Positions 35,900 through 48,334 of a DNA stretch of 64,000 bases are shown here, piece after piece. Within the stretch, counting starts at the first letter, position 1, and each line of letters opens with the position of its first letter. Under the pieces are notes generated by a model, which had not been told where the DNA came from, made no database searches, and worked only from the letters and a program-made list of their open reading frames with translations. This DNA is from Welwitschia mirabilis (lineage: Eukaryota; Gnetophyta; Gnetopsida; Welwitschiales): NCBI GenBank assembly GCA_051453625.1, contig JBOZIK010000001.1:285840974-285904973 (forward strand), given 5' to 3'. The position numbers and the translations under genes are program-made.

Positions 35900-36700
35900 T
35901 ATAGCTTAAAGATAATACTAAACCAGTTAGATAGCCCTAACGAAGGCTCAACCTAGCACTTAAACAAGTAGTTAAAGATAAAATTATTAAACTTATGGAT
36001 TCTATAATTATCTATGCTATATATAATAGTGAGTGGATTACCTGCTTAATAGTAGTTTCTAAAAGGATGGAAAATGGATAGTGTGCATTAACTTTAGAAT
36101 ACTTAATAAGATTACTAAAAAAGACTATTACCCTTTATTCTTTCTTAATTAAGTACTTGAGAGAACCCAAGGACATGCCTACTATTGTTTTCTTATGGGT
36201 ATAGTGGATATAATCAAGTTTGTAGAGCTAGTTAAGACCAAGGAAAAAACAACTCTTAACTCTTCTTTTGAAACATTTAACTTTAGAAGAAATGCATTTT
36301 TAACTTTTCAATGCTCCTAAGACTTTTCAATAAATAATCATGGGTATCGTTTCTAATATAATAGAGGATTATGTTAAAATATTTATAGATGACATCTCCA
36401 TCTTTGGTGAAACTTATAAATAAATCATTAAAATGTTAGAAAAAGTCTTTAATTAATGTATAGAAAGTAACCTATACTTGAGTGGGGAAACGAGTTTATT
36501 CTTGTTAACAATGGGATTTTTTGAAGTCATTACATTTCTAGTGAGGGAAATAGAATTGGATCCTATAAAATTTGATATCATTAAAAACATTAATCCTCTA
36601 ACTAATATCAAACAAGTTAGATCTTTTCTTGTTCATGATTGTTTCTATTATTGTTTTATTTTAAGATCATGCCAAGGTTTATGAATCCCTTTTCTCATTA
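35900..36700 (+). pseudogene. reverse transcriptase remnant of element 2
   Basis: Gypsy RT (RVT_1) with recognisable order: IIYAIYNSEWIT (36000-36040), a decayed core, then FNAPKTFQ*IIMGIVSNIIE (36310-36366), DYVKIFIDDISIFGETYK with catalytic FIDD at 36382-36393, then SGETSLFLLTMGFFEVITFL (36481-36540) and NIKQVRSFLVHDCFYYCFI (36607-36663). These correspond to the LCNAPATFQ, V(F/Y)MDDF, and VRSFLGHAGFYRRFI blocks of Athila RT. Several stops and frameshifts. Confidence 0.85.
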
Positions 36701-36769
36701 CTTAAAAAAGAAGCTAAATTTCATTAGAATGATTCATGTTAACTTGATTTTGAAACACTTAAAGATAAA

Positions 36770-37171
36770 ATTTCTTTTGAATGTACAATGATGGGTCCAC
36801 TTAAAATAAATATTTTGAGCTCATCTATGATGATAGCAACATTTCTATGGATGAGTATTTTAGTTAAAAATGTGAAAATGGTCTTAAAGTTATATTTTAT
36901 CTTAGTAAAACTTTGCCTAAGGTCTAATCCAATTACACTACCCCTAAAAAGGAAATTCTTATCATCATCTTTTTCATTGAATTACCTTAGACACTATCTT
37001 TTTGATTTTCATACCAAATATTACAGAAATCATGAAGCTATAAGCTATCCTATGACCAAGAATGATTTTACTACTATACTTATTAAGTGGATCCTTCTCA
37101 TGCAAGAATTCAATTTTACCATCATCGACAAGAATAGAAAATGTAATAGTATTATAGATCACTTATCTTGA
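36770..37171 (+). pseudogene. RNase H remnant of element 2
   Basis: A 127-codon open frame (36788-37171) covers the second half of the gypsy RNase H region. KLYFILVKLCLRSNPIT corresponds to Y(Y)ASRTLN..Q.NYTTTEKE, and LIKWILLMQEFNFTIIDKNR with CNSIIDHLS to RLIRWILLLQEFDLEI.DKKG..N.VADHLS. Catalytic Asp positions near the start are not preserved. It is followed at once by a TGA. Confidence 0.8.
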
Positions 37172-37379
37172 CTCTCTTGTTTTCATGATAAACTTTCTAT
37201 AAATGACTCCTTTCCAAATGAACAACTGTTTACTACTGAATAACTTTATACCATCTCTTCTCCTCATCTTTCTTCTTAGTATGCTGACATTGTGAAATGC
37301 CTTATTACAATGAAAACACCTTATTTTTAAAATCATAATCAACAAAAATCTTTTTTTCCATAGGATTAAAAATAGATAT

Positions 37380-38440
37380 ATTTAACCTTTGCATAATGAG
37401 GTATGTGAGGGACACTTTAGTAGCCAAAAGACCATAATAAAAATTATTCATTCTAGTTTCTATTAGCCTACCCTTTTAAATATGTCTTTGACTTCACTAG
37501 AAGGTGTGAAGATTGTCAAAGTTATGGTAGCCTAGCTCATTCTTAAGATATACCCTTCAACCTATGTTGAATGTAAACCTTTTGATTATTAGGGAAGAGA
37601 CTTTATAGGTCATATTTTTAATGATAAAAACTATATCTTAGTGATCATTGATTGTGTTACCAAGTGGGATAAAGATGTCCCTACTATTAATAATGATGCC
37701 AAACTATTTGCAATTTTGTTCAAACTCATATCTTTCAATGTGTTGGTTTCCCTAAGATCATCACTAGTGATTAAGAAACTAATTTTATTAATCATTATTT
37801 TTAAAAAATCCTTTTATCTATTGGAACTGAACATAGAATTAAATGTGCTTGTCATCCACAAATAAGTGGCCAAGCCAAAACCAAAAATAGAAAAATTAAA
37901 AGGATACTCCAAAAACTAGTCTATGTCAATAAGAAAAATTGGGCTTCTAAACTTAGCGATATCATTTAGGCTTACTGTACTACTTGGAAAAACTCTCTAG
38001 GTTTTTTACCTTATAAACTTATGTATAAAAAGGTTTGTATCTTGTTAGTTAATATTTACTATAACTCCTATCAATCCACCCATCAACTTAATCTTTTAAA
38101 CTTAAATAAAAATTTTAAAGCTTGATTATCCTAGCTTGACCATTTAGATGAAAATCATACCTATGTTATATGTCATTAACTCATTCATAAAGTCAAACTC
38201 AAGTTCAAAAATGATTAAACAATAATTTATAATCAATTTTAACTAGGTCAACTAGTCCTTTTATATAATACTAAAGTATACCTTTTACATAGCAAGTTAA
38301 CCTCTAAATGGTTGGGTTCTTATCTTATAGAAAAAGTACATCTTAATGGCTTAGTTGAAATCTCTAATTTAAACACTAAAAAAATTTAAAAATTTAATGG
38401 ACAAATGTTGAAAATCTATGAATCATCTAATGATTAAAAT
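37380..38440 (+). pseudogene. integrase remnant of element 2
   Basis: Fragments in order: NEVCEGHFSSQKTI with the FY.PTL segment (about 37395-37480; zinc-binding region), GRDFIGHIF and YILVIIDCVTKWDKDVPTI (37594-37695; first catalytic Asp region), then CHPQISGQAKTKNRKIKRIL (37852-37912; the YHPQTNGQAE..NREIK block with the third catalytic residue region), then WASKLSDII*AYCTTWKN (37940-37994). The C-terminal SH3-like part follows: VYLLHSKLTSKWLGSYLIEK (38278-38337) and LVEISNLN. The order and blocks match Athila integrases. Broken by stops and shifts. Confidence 0.85.
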
Positions 38441-40743
38441 TTAAACATGATAGAATCACTTGTCTTAGAAGTTACTGTCAATTATGTTAGCTTTCCTTCT
38501 GTCATTGTCTAAATTCTTTCTTAGCATATTTCTTAGGTATACATCATGCTATCACTTGAATATCTTTTACTTAACTTATGTATCACTTTATGAAGTTATC
38601 ATGATTAATAATCTTTTACTTAGTAATTTCAAAATGATAAGATTTAATTCACCCAATCTTAAGACATTCATATGTTTATGAACTTTAGTTATAGAAAAGA
38701 TGCCTTAGTTCTTTTATTTTCTCTTAGTGGTATGAGTTTTTAGTTGTTTGGGCATGCTTTTACTTGTTTTGTATTTCATTACTTNNNNNNNNNNNNNNNN
38801 NNNNNNNNNNNNNNNNNNNNNNNNNNNNNNNNNNNNNNNNNNNNNNNNNNNNNNNNNNNNNNNNNNNNNNNNNNNNNNNNNNNNNNNNNNNNNNNNNNNN
38901 NNNNNNNNNNNNAGAGAAGAGAAAGAAAAGAAGTTATCTTTTTCTTAAATAAACTATAATATCCTAGCACAAGTGGATCAATGTAAATTTTCATGAGAGA
39001 TGCCTTTAGTACTATGATATCATAGCTATGGAAGCTCCACTAGGGGATCAGTTGGCCATGCTATGCAGGTCCTTACTCCTCTAATAGTGGTTGCACTTCC
39101 TTAATCATGGATAAATAATTTTTAATTTAGAGCCAATGGGATTAGTGATTCCATAGTATTGCTTATTTTCTAGACTTATTTTACATATAGTACTCCTTCT
39201 ACTTGTTTGGATTTTTATTTGTTTTAGAGTGTAAGCCAATGAGTTCATTTCTGAGTATCTTTTGATCTTATCATTTATTGTTTAAAAACATTAGATATAC
39301 TTGAAATCATCATAACCATTACCTATTTGAGTGGTACTTTATATAAGTTTTTACATTAATTTCATGAATTATTAATTAGGTGATTTTATTATTTTTACTA
39401 AGGAAGTTTATTAAGTTAGAATTTAGAGTAAGTAAACAATCTTCTTCATGTTTCTAGTTATCTATTTTCATTTTTGTTTTCTTTAGTTATTTTTTTTTGA
39501 TTTTTCAAAGTTATTTCATACTTTTTTGACATAATATTTTAGATTTTATCATTCAATAATTTCTTGTTGATTTTATTTAAGTTTTTTAATCCATAGAGTT
39601 ATCATTATTTTAGCACTTTTTAATAAAAATGATGATACTTTCTCTTTTGATGTTAGGCTTGCTACTTTTATATGCTTACTAAGTTTGAGCACATTTGAGG
39701 ATTTTTTTGAGAATTTATTCTTCCTACTTAGTGTATTATAATGGTTCTATCCTTTTATTCTTAAGTTCTTTTAACATTCTACTTCTTTCATAATGATCAT
39801 TTTTAGGATGATTCTTTACTTTTATCCATCTTTCTAAATTTTTTATAATTTATTGAAACTTCACTGTAGCTATTCTTACTTATCTAATCATTCTTAGCCT
39901 TTATTATTTTCCAAAAACCTTCTTTTTAAGCTTTATTTTACATATTTCATTAAAATAATAGGGTAGATGATAATAATCTGTCTGGTACTATGGAAATATG
40001 GGATTTATTAGTTAACTTATGAGAGGGCAAGACATATTTTTGAGTTATTTTTAAGATATTAAAACTTTTTTTAATTTTAAGGTTTTTTAAAGCTTTTATA
40101 ATACATATTTGTAATGAGATTATTTGGATATGATTTTATATTACTTATATAATTTTCAACATGAACATTATCTAGTAAGATCATAGCAACATTAATTACA
40201 AGGCCTTCTTGTAGGTATGATTTAAAAAATTCAAAAGATCATGGATAAGCGGAGTAATGTTATGATTATTCTTTGTGTATCACTACTCGTAGATTGTTCT
40301 AGACTCATTTATTAATTTATACACATCATTTTTTAAATTATTACTATTTTAATTATGCATACACATCGTCATTTTTTGAATTATTATTGTTATATCTTAT
40401 GATGATTATTACATATGACATTTAATTATTATTTTATGATGTATTAAACATTTTAAGTGAGGGCTAATGAATATTTTATTACTTGGATTTTTCTAATGAT
40501 CATGTTCATAAACATTTGACTTTCATTCTAATTTTATAGCCCATCATCCCTATTATTGTTCAGACGATAGACAGGATGAAATATCTATTTTACATCCTAC
40601 GAAGGTATTATATCAATTAATTAGCTTTTGATATTTATTCTAGCATGGTAAATATTTGATTATTGTTTATCTTAGTGAAATTAGCTAGCAATATTATTAA
40701 TTACTTACTTTATCAAGAACTGATAAGGTAAAGTAAGGGGTTA
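38441..40743 (+). other. post-pol region of element 2
   Basis: Long AT-rich region between integrase and 3' LTR, where Athila elements may carry an env-like ORF. I see no convincing frame. Part of it (AGGGGATCAGTTGGCCATGC and following, 39043-39115) is homologous to the corresponding part of element 3 (about 44520-44590, minus strand). The last bases AAGGTAAAGTAAGGGG (40728-40743 region) act as polypurine tract. A 128-N gap lies at 38785-38912. Confidence 0.55.
38785..38912. other. assembly gap (128 N)
   Basis: The only gap in the window whose length is neither 10 nor 100. The frames reported across it are artefacts. Confidence 0.95.
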
Positions 40744-41977
40744 TGTTGTAATGCAAATTTGTAAAATTTTGATGAGGTATTTTAAGTAATTTTGCAAGAC
40801 ATTTGCATAGGATTAGATGTAATTATAATGATTATGGAGATCTGAGAAAATGATCAGATAAACATGCAACTCTTGGCATATTTGAAGGTATTTTAAGCAT
40901 ATTCTAATAGTTCTCACTTTGAAGGAAAGATTAATGATGTAGAAGGTTGATTTATCTTAGCTAAAAAGATAAGGAAGCCTGTGATCACCTTTATCATCTC
41001 CATGACAGTTAGAAAAATAGTACTAGTGATAAGGACTAAAACTATAGGAATGACTATTAGGTTAAAATCTAATAACTCACCTCTTTTTATAGAGTATCAT
41101 CCCCAATGTTGTCCTCATGATAGTTAAGATGGCAAATATTTTGTAGGAACAAAAATGAATTATCTTTATAATGGGGTCACATAACTATGTATGTTGCTGA
41201 GATTTTTTCTCAAACATTTAGGGTTTTGCTTCTAAAACTTTAATGTAAAACTATAAATACCCCCTTTTCCTTCACTTCCATTTCCATCTTTTGTATCGAA
41301 TATTCTTGTGATGGAAGACTGAAGGAATCCTCTGTCACAGAGAGAACTTTTTCTTGGTGTTGGAAAGTATCCTCCATTAAGGTGATACTACTTTATTTAT
41401 AAGTGGATGTTAATTTATGATTAATATGAGAACTTATTTCACTTCTATTATGTGAACCTATCTTATGGTTTAATTTGATTATGATTTTGTGAAAACTTCA
41501 TAGTTTATCTAGATCATAATAGCAATCTTTATTAAAGTTGACATTATTAGTTTAGATCTTATATTGTACTACATTTTATTCCATTCTCATACTTGCATTT
41601 TATTTAATATATCTTATAGCTTATGTTGGTTAGGAATAAGTGATAGCTCTTTCTAATTGATCAAAGTTATAAGAGCTAATTCTTGTGATATAAAAATTGG
41701 AATTTAAATAGATTAATTACACTTATATTTCATCCATTTGCATTTAATAATTATTTATCTTGCATTACTTTTGCATTATTTTTTATTTTAATTTATAAAA
41801 GAAAAAATCCTAAAAATAATTTGTAAAATCAAGTCTCTCATTTCTAGCCTAGTGCCTTCAATAAATTATGACATTTATGTTAACTCCTGTCTATACTATT
41901 GTATATTTTTTTTTAAGTATTATGATTTATAGGTTTTACTTAAGGATCTAAAGATTACACAAATTTACACTATAACA
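40744..41977 (+). mobile_element. Athila-like LTR 3
   Basis: The best-preserved LTR of the family: 1234 bp, starting TGTTGTAATGC and ending ACACTATAACA, with TATA box at 41252-41259. It abuts the purine-rich tract before 40744 and ends exactly at the split point of element 3's LTR. Confidence 0.9.
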
Positions 41978-42656
41978 ATCAACATCCTATTATAAAGTAG
42001 TAGCACCTTAATGAAGAAGATATAGTTCAATACCAAGGAAGGCTCCTCTCTATAACTAACAGATGGACCTCTTGTCCTTTGCTCTCTATCATAAGATTTT
42101 CAAATGTCAAAGAAGATAAACATAGAGTGAGGGCAAATTAAGTATTTATTTATAGTAGTAGACTTTAAAAATAGAAAATTTAAAAGACATAATAAAAATC
42201 CTAATGACACATAGGAGGCACATGATAAATTGCATAATCTTGATGAATCTTTCTTCTTTGAATGAAATTAGGTGTGATCCCATTAGGCATCTAGACGATG
42301 GTGTAAATGATGTTATGTTAAGATAGTTTCATATTTAGCCTCCATCATTGATACAGTTAGCATTCTTATTAGCATATAATTGGTATCACCTATACTATTA
42401 CTTATACAATGGAGTGAACAATAGTATTTTTTAAAGCTTTTCATTTAGTCAAATAATCCTTAAATCATTAATTCCTATTCAAAATGTAAAGTAATAAAAT
42501 TCATTTAGAATACCTCTAAATGTGCTAGTGATTATGTATTTTTGTGATTTTTTCTTTGACTCTTAATAATTGACATTTTTTACTTAAACCTATATAAAAG
42601 TCTTGCAAAAGTTCTCAAAGCACGCCATCAAAAACATATAATTTGGTATTGTAACA
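41978..42656 (-). mobile_element. 3' LTR of Athila element 3, proximal half
   Basis: Minus-strand LTR part homologous to 52115-52797. Blocks 'AAAGTAGTAGCAC(C/T)TTAATGAAGAAGA', 'CTCCTCTCTATAACTAA' and 'TTAGCCTCCAT' are shared. Read on the minus strand it starts TGTTACAATACC (42656) after AAGCTAAGTGAAAAGCCA, the decayed polypurine region. A TATAAATA word is present (minus strand, about 42149-42157). Confidence 0.85.
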
Positions 42657-45060
42657 TGGCTTTTCACTTAGCTTTATTAGTTCTTGATAGAATTAGCAAA
42701 TAACTATAATTGTAAGTTAAATTGACTAAGATAAACATTAACTAGGGATATGTAAATTAAGTTTAGAAATCTCATTATGTAGGATCAAATCTTATAATCA
42801 ATTAAAATAAATGTTTTACCTTAGTAGATATTATTATCATACTGTCATCTAGGTTGTCATCCGAATGATTATAGGGATGATAAGCTTATAAAAATAAAAC
42901 TATAAAATCAAATACCTATAATTATACTTATCAAAAAATAAGACTAAAATACTTATCCATGAGTTAGCCTCCAAATTTAAAGTTTTAATAGATCGAAAAG
43001 ATAAAGATTGAACATTACAACAAAGAGAATCATCATAAGATATTACCATAATAACTTAGATAAATGATGTGCATGTATAATTAAAAAAATTAATAAATTA
43101 AAAAATGATATTCATAAATCAAAAATTAACTTTTTAAGCATAATTTATGAGTAAAAATTAAAAAAAAAATCATAACTTTATTCCATTCATTCATGGTCTC
43201 TTGAATTGCTTGGATTGCCTCTATTAAAAAAAACAAACTACAACTATTCTTCTATTAAGTACATGGTTTTTACTAAATAATATCCATAATGCATCTTGTT
43301 TAAACAATATATGATCATAATTAGATTATTATATTATAGATATATATCATAAAAGTATAAAAATAACCCTTAAAATTTTAAAACTTTTCCTCAAAATACA
43401 TGTCTTATCCCTCAACTACCCCCCTTCTTTCTCCCCCATAGATGAGTTAATACATCTTGTATTGTAATAACATAAGAAAGACAAAGATAAAAATGTAACT
43501 TAAGTACAAGTAAGAAAAATATAAGGGCTTGGAAGAAGTATTTTATGCATAAAAAAAATCATCAGAAAGAGGCAAAAAAGAATGAAACATAAAGATGATA
43601 CATCTCAAAAACTATTAGAGCATCATCTGCCTATGTCATCTAAACGATAAGTTGGATAATAGGGCTTGCAAAAGGGATCCAAAAAAGTAAAATATCAGCA
43701 AAATAAGTTCAGCTCAGATAGCATTAGATAGGTTTCAAAAAGTTATCAAAAATTCTAAAAGATGAAAAATGGCTAAGAATCATGAAGTATAAGGCATAAT
43801 AAAGGAGGTGAATGCACCAATCTAAGGAGGATTATGAAATGTATCATAAACTCACAATTATTTAAAAAATATAATGCATTATAACTTAAAAGTAAAATTA
43901 AAGAAATAAACTTGAAAAGATTTAAAAGAATAAATGGAAAATATTAGCATCATAAACTAACAAAACATTACTTTCTTAAAAGAAAATTAACTTCTATAAA
44001 GAAAAACTACAAATAAAAATAAAATTCAATAATGAAACTAATAAATAATCAAGTCCTCTACATCTATGATGAAAAAGTATGGAAATGACTTTGAAATACC
44101 AAATAAAATAACTAAGAAAAATAAAATAGTAATGGACAACTGGGAACATGAAGAAGATTTTATACCTACTCTAAATTCAAACCTATTAAAACCTCATGAA
44201 ATAAATCATAAAATCATGTAATTAATGATGCATAACATAACATAAAAACTTGATAAAATACCACTTGAATAGGTAGTAATTATAATGATACTAATAAATA
44301 ATGTTTTCAAATAATGAATGATAAAATCAAAAGCTATTTAGAAATGTACTCACTCACTCACACCTAAAAATGCATCCAAATACTTAAAATTGAAATGATC
44401 ATGTGGGAATAATGTAAGCTCAATGAGTCTAGGAAACAAGAAATGCCTCTAATGATACCAGAAACATCATTGATATTATATCCTTGAAGTATTTTAATTT
44501 AATTCATAATCAGTAGAGTGCAACCATAATTTGATAAGTAAGGACCTACAAAGTATAGCCAAATGACCTGCTAATAGGATTCTTATAGCTACCAACACTG
44601 CCAAAAATTCCTCTCTGAAAAATTTACCCTAATATGATAGGAAATCATGATGATCATGTATCTAGCAGAGAAACAATAGATCATGGTCATTCTTCTTCTT
44701 TTCTCTTCTTCTTCTTTTAATTTTTAAACACTTCTTCAAAATAAATCCCACATAACCACATACTTTTAAAGATGAAGGTAATGAAATAAGATGAAAAATA
44801 GGGGAGAACACTCTTAAACAGTGAAAAACTCATACTATTGAGATAAAACACAAAAAACTAAGGCCTCGTCCTTCAAAAATAAAGTTCATAAATATTTGAA
44901 TTTGTTAAGATTGGTGAATATAATCCTATCACTTAAATGACCAAGTAAAAATTACAATTCATGGTAACTTTATAAAGTGAAACATAAGTTAAGCTAAAGA
45001 TGTTCAAGTGATAGCATGATGTCCATTAAAAGAATTGGCTAAGAAAGGACTCAAATAATG
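42657..45060 (-). other. post-pol region of Athila element 3
   Basis: Homologous in part to 38441-40743 on the other strand. A conserved block around 44530-44590 reads on the minus strand GGTCATTTGGCTATACTTTG…GGTCCTTACT, matching 39043-39080. A long purine-rich stretch on the minus strand (GGGGGAGAAAGAAGGGGGG, about 43419-43437) could be an internal polypurine tract. No convincing ORF. Confidence 0.5.
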
Positions 45061-45631
45061 GCAGTAGGACTTTCAAAAGTTGCTTCTATTATGTTCAAGA
45101 TTTGATAACTCATGGATTTTTAACATTTACTTATTTTTTATAATTTTTCTAGTGTTCAAATTAAAAATCTCAACTAAGATATTAAAAATGTACTTTTTCT
45201 AAAATATAATGATCTAACCATCTAGAGGTTATCTTGCTATAAAAATGAAAATCAAGGATAAAATAATAATAACATAAAATTAGAATGAAATATAAAAGCA
45301 ATCTAAAAACAAGTTTTATTCAAATCCTAAATTTGATTTAACACTTTATTTATAAGAATGATAAAGAAAAAGAAGAAGAATTTATTTAGGTCCTAGGGTA
45401 TTGTATTTTCTCAAAAAATTAAGGATCAAACCAAATAGAGACCAATTGATATAACATAGAAGGTACATATGAATGATAAGATAACATTTTAACTCTAAAA
45501 ATTTGATTTATGATATCATAGATAAAGAGTTTAAATAGTTTATATAAGAATAATCTCTTATCAAATGCATGGTATGAAGAATTCCAAATATAGATTTAAT
45601 CTAAAGATTGATATTAATAATGCAAAAGATT
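45061..45631 (-). pseudogene. integrase C-terminal remnant of Athila element 3
   Basis: On the minus strand, KITSRWLDHYILEKVHF and following (about 45250-45160) match the LTSKWLGSYLIEKVHL segment of element 2, and the next block matches LVEISNLNTKKI. This is the SH3-like C-terminal part of a gypsy integrase. The sequence between 45260 and the gap at 45632 is decayed and gives no further motif. The catalytic core is not found between here and protease. Confidence 0.7.
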
Positions 45632-45731
45632 NNNNNNNNNNNNNNNNNNNNNNNNNNNNNNNNNNNNNNNNNNNNNNNNNNNNNNNNNNNNNNNNNNNNN
45701 NNNNNNNNNNNNNNNNNNNNNNNNNNNNNNN
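45632..45731. other. assembly gap (100 N) at the left edge of the plastid insert
   Basis: It separates Athila element 3 from plastid-derived sequence, so the left junction of the NUPT is not seen directly. Confidence 0.95.
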
Positions 45732-45831
45732 AATAAAGAGCTTTATACTCTTTTCAATTGTAGCCACTAGGTCAAGAGGCACTCGGGCTCTCTTGGACTT
45801 TTGTCTAAGTTTATCTGTTCTTCTAAGTTTA
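45732..45831. other. unassigned sequence at the start of the plastid insert
   Basis: About 100 bases between the gap and the 16S fragment. It has more CG than the surroundings (CACTCGGGCTC) and a minus-strand frame KLRQKSKRARVPLDLVATIE that I could not place. It is perhaps another organelle fragment. Confidence 0.3.
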
Positions 45832-46465
45832 TCAGAGGAATTGATGAGGGCCCGCACAAGTAGTGGAGCATGTAGTTTAATTCGATATAAAGCGAAGAAT
45901 CTTACCAGGGATGGACATATCATGAATCCTTTTGAAAGGGAGGAGTGCCTTTAGGAACACGGACATAAGTGGTGCATGGCTATCGTCAGCTCGTCCCGTA
46001 GGGTATTGGGTTAAGTCCCGTAACGAGCACAACCCTTTTGTTTAGTTGCCATCATAGAGTTTGGAACTCTAAATAGACCACTGGCACTAAGCCAGAGGCA
46101 GGTGAGGATGAGGTTTAAGTCATCATGCCCCTTATACCCTAGGCCACACACATGCTACAATGGTCGAAATAAAGGATTGCAATCCCATGAGGGTAAGCTA
46201 ATCTCAAAAAACCCGATCTCAGTTCGGATTGCAGACTGCAACTTGCCTGCATAAAGCAGGAATCACTAGTAATTGTCAGTCAACCATACAGTGATGAATT
46301 CATTTTCGAGTCTCGTACACACCGCCCGTCACACTATAGGAGCTACTCATGTTTGAAGTCTTTACCTTAACCAAAAGGAAGGGGATGACAAAGGCAGGGT
46401 TAGTGATTGGAGTGAACTCATAAAAAGATAGCCGTACTGGAAGGTGCAACTGGATCACCTCCTTT
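45832..46465 (+). rRNA. rrn16: plastid 16S rRNA 3' fragment (NUPT, pseudogene)
   Basis: The 3' 630 bases of small-subunit rRNA. Recognisable universal blocks are GAGGAATTGATGAGGGCCCG (45835), TTTAATTCGATATAAAGCGA, the TGGGTTAAGTCCCGTAACGA block (46007), CACACCGCCCGTCAC (46319-46333) and the anti-Shine-Dalgarno end GGATCACCTCCTTT (46452-46465). The trailer TCAGGGATAGTTAATGCTTG after it matches the plastid 16S downstream spacer. Differences from a functional gene are mainly C-to-T and G-to-A (for example GACGGGG to GATGAGG). The 5' part is missing. It is a nuclear copy and not expected to function. Confidence 0.93.
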
Positions 46466-46489
46466 TCAGGGATAGTTAATGCTTGTTGG

Positions 46490-46811
46490 GATTTTTGGCA
46501 GGATGTCCAAAAAATGTAGGCGTAAAGTAAACCAAATTCGAATTGAATTGAATTCTTCCATTGAAAGAGGCTCGTCTTGTTCCTACAATATTATCAGTTA
46601 AAACACCTCTGGTGTAAAAAGTCCTTAATGTTAGTGAAGTTTCCGGTTTGCCAATAGATTGACTTGTAATAATACCTAATGCTTCTCCTAATTCGATTAA
46701 ATTATTGTAACTAAGACTCTGTCCATAACATAATTGACAATTCCAAGATAGACTTATGCAAGTAAAGGGAGTTCGGATAGATATTTCTTGAATCAAAGTA
46801 ATAGATTTCAA
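46490..46811 (-). pseudogene. rpoC2: plastid rpoC2 fragment (RNA polymerase beta'')
   Basis: Minus-strand frame with the signature region of the plastid-encoded RNA polymerase beta'' subunit: [35 protein letters not shown] and [13 protein letters not shown]. The plastid protein has an [30 protein letters not shown] block here. About 107 codons remain open, out of a normal length well above 1,000, so this is a short fragment. It is joined directly to the 16S trailer; the two are not neighbours in ordinary plastid genomes. Substitutions such as G-to-K/S are again of the transition type. Confidence 0.9.
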
Positions 46812-47003
46812 ATTAAATAATATTGCTTTAGAAATGAACTAAGTCTAAGAATTCAAACTTTTCATTTATGAATACTTTAATTTTATGCGTACTCGATTTT
46901 TAAAGACTTAGCTATAATCATATAAAATTTTGGTTGGAGAAAAAAGGAGGTTTCTGGTCTATGATTTAGTAGATCTTCCAAAATCAATCTTTTTGGAGGC
47001 AAA

Positions 47004-47252
47004 ATGATTGAATTCCAAATTATTTGAACATTGTCAATAATAGCGAAGCACGCAAAATAATGTGCATTAGAGTTATAGGAGCAAGTTATCAAAGATACGC
47101 TCATATTGGAAATGTAATCCTCACTATCATTAAAGAAGTAGCTCCTAATACAAAAATGGAAGAATCCGAAATAGTTAGAGCAGTAATTATACATACTTCG
47201 AAAGATTTCTGGCGTGATGATGGAATGAGAATATGATTCGATGATAATTTCT
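47004..47252 (+). pseudogene. rpl14: plastid rpl14 fragment (ribosomal protein uL14)
   Basis: From the ATG at 47004 the DNA aligns with the start of plastid rpl14, but one base is missing early on, so the conserved frame resumes at 47024: [20 protein letters not shown], then YAHIGNVIL and SEIVRAVI. The family has [21 protein letters not shown] and YAHIGDVI here. The frame ends at a TGA (47234-47236) within what should be IIRYDDN; FDDN is still readable after it. The last third of the about 120-codon gene is missing. It lies between rpoC2 and a second 16S piece, an order not found in plastid genomes. Confidence 0.9.
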
Positions 47253-47257
47253 TTATC

Positions 47258-48301
47258 ATCCCCATCCTTGTGGTTAAGGTAAAGACTTCAAACATGGCCA
47301 GCTCCTATAGTGTAACGAGCGGTGTGTACAAGGCCCAAGAACGAATTCACCATCGTATGACTGACCGGAGATTACTAGCGATTCCTGCTTCATGCAGGAA
47401 AGTTATAGCCTGCAATCCGAATTGAGACCGCGGCCCCTTATCCCCACCATTGTAGCATGTATGTGGCCCAAGGTATAAGGGGCATGATGACTTGACCTCA
47501 TCCTCACCTTCCTTCGACTCAGCACCTGCAGTATGTTTAGGGTTCCAAACTCCATGATGGCAACTAAACAAAAGAGTTGCACTCATTGCAGGACTTGACA
47601 CAACACCCTACGACACGAGCTAACGACAGTCATGCACCACCTATGTCCATGTTCCCAAAGGCACTCCTCCCTTTTAGAAGGATTCACAGCATGTCAATCC
47701 CTGATAAGGTTCTTCGCTTTGCATTAAATTAAACTACATGCTCCATCACTTATGTGGGCCCCAGTCAATTCCTTTGAGTTTCATTCTTGCGAACGTACTC
47801 CCTCGTGGGATAATTAATGCATTAGCTATAACACTGCATGGGTCGATATGCATATCACTTAGTATCCCTTGTTTATGGCTAAGACTACTGGGGTCTCTAA
47901 TTCCATTCGCTCCCCTAGCTTTCGTCTCTCAGTGTCAATGTAGGTCTAACAGAGTGCTTTCATCTTTGGTATTCTTTCCAATCTCAGCACATTTCACTGC
48001 TCCACCATAAATTCCCTTTTTGCCCCTATCGTACTCTAGCTTTGTATTTTCCAATTCCTATCCAGAGTTGAGCCCAGGGATTTAACGGAGGACTTGAAAA
48101 GCCACTCAAAGACACTTTACGCCTAATAAATCCGGATAACGATTGCATCCTCTATATTACCATGGCTGATGGCACAGAGTTAGCTGATGCTTATTCCTCA
48201 GATTCTATCATTGCTTCTTCTCTGAGAAAAGAAGTTCATGACCCATAGGCCTTTTGCCTTCACGCAGCATTGCTCCATCAGGCTTTTGCCCATTGCAGAA
48301 A

Positions 48302-48334
<33 letters not shown>

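Larger units (their letters stand above)
27929..41977 (+). mobile_element. tandem Athila-like array LTR-internal-LTR-internal-LTR (elements 1 and 2)
   Basis: Three homologous LTRs in the same orientation (27929-29122, 31519-32669, 40744-41977) enclose two internal regions, each with its own tRNA-Asp-type primer site and gag. The middle LTR is shared. The outer ends interrupt one LTR of element 3, and the flanks ACTAA (27924-27928) and ATCAA (41978-41982) look like a decayed 5-bp target duplication. This arrangement is expected from recombination between two related elements or two LTRs, not from two independent insertions. Confidence 0.8.

Noticed and set aside
45561-45954. Open frames of 120-129 codons across the gap at 45632
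   Set aside because: They run through 100 N and into 16S rRNA sequence; not proteins.
47347-48010. Open frames of 84-90 codons
   Set aside because: They lie entirely within the 16S rRNA copy.
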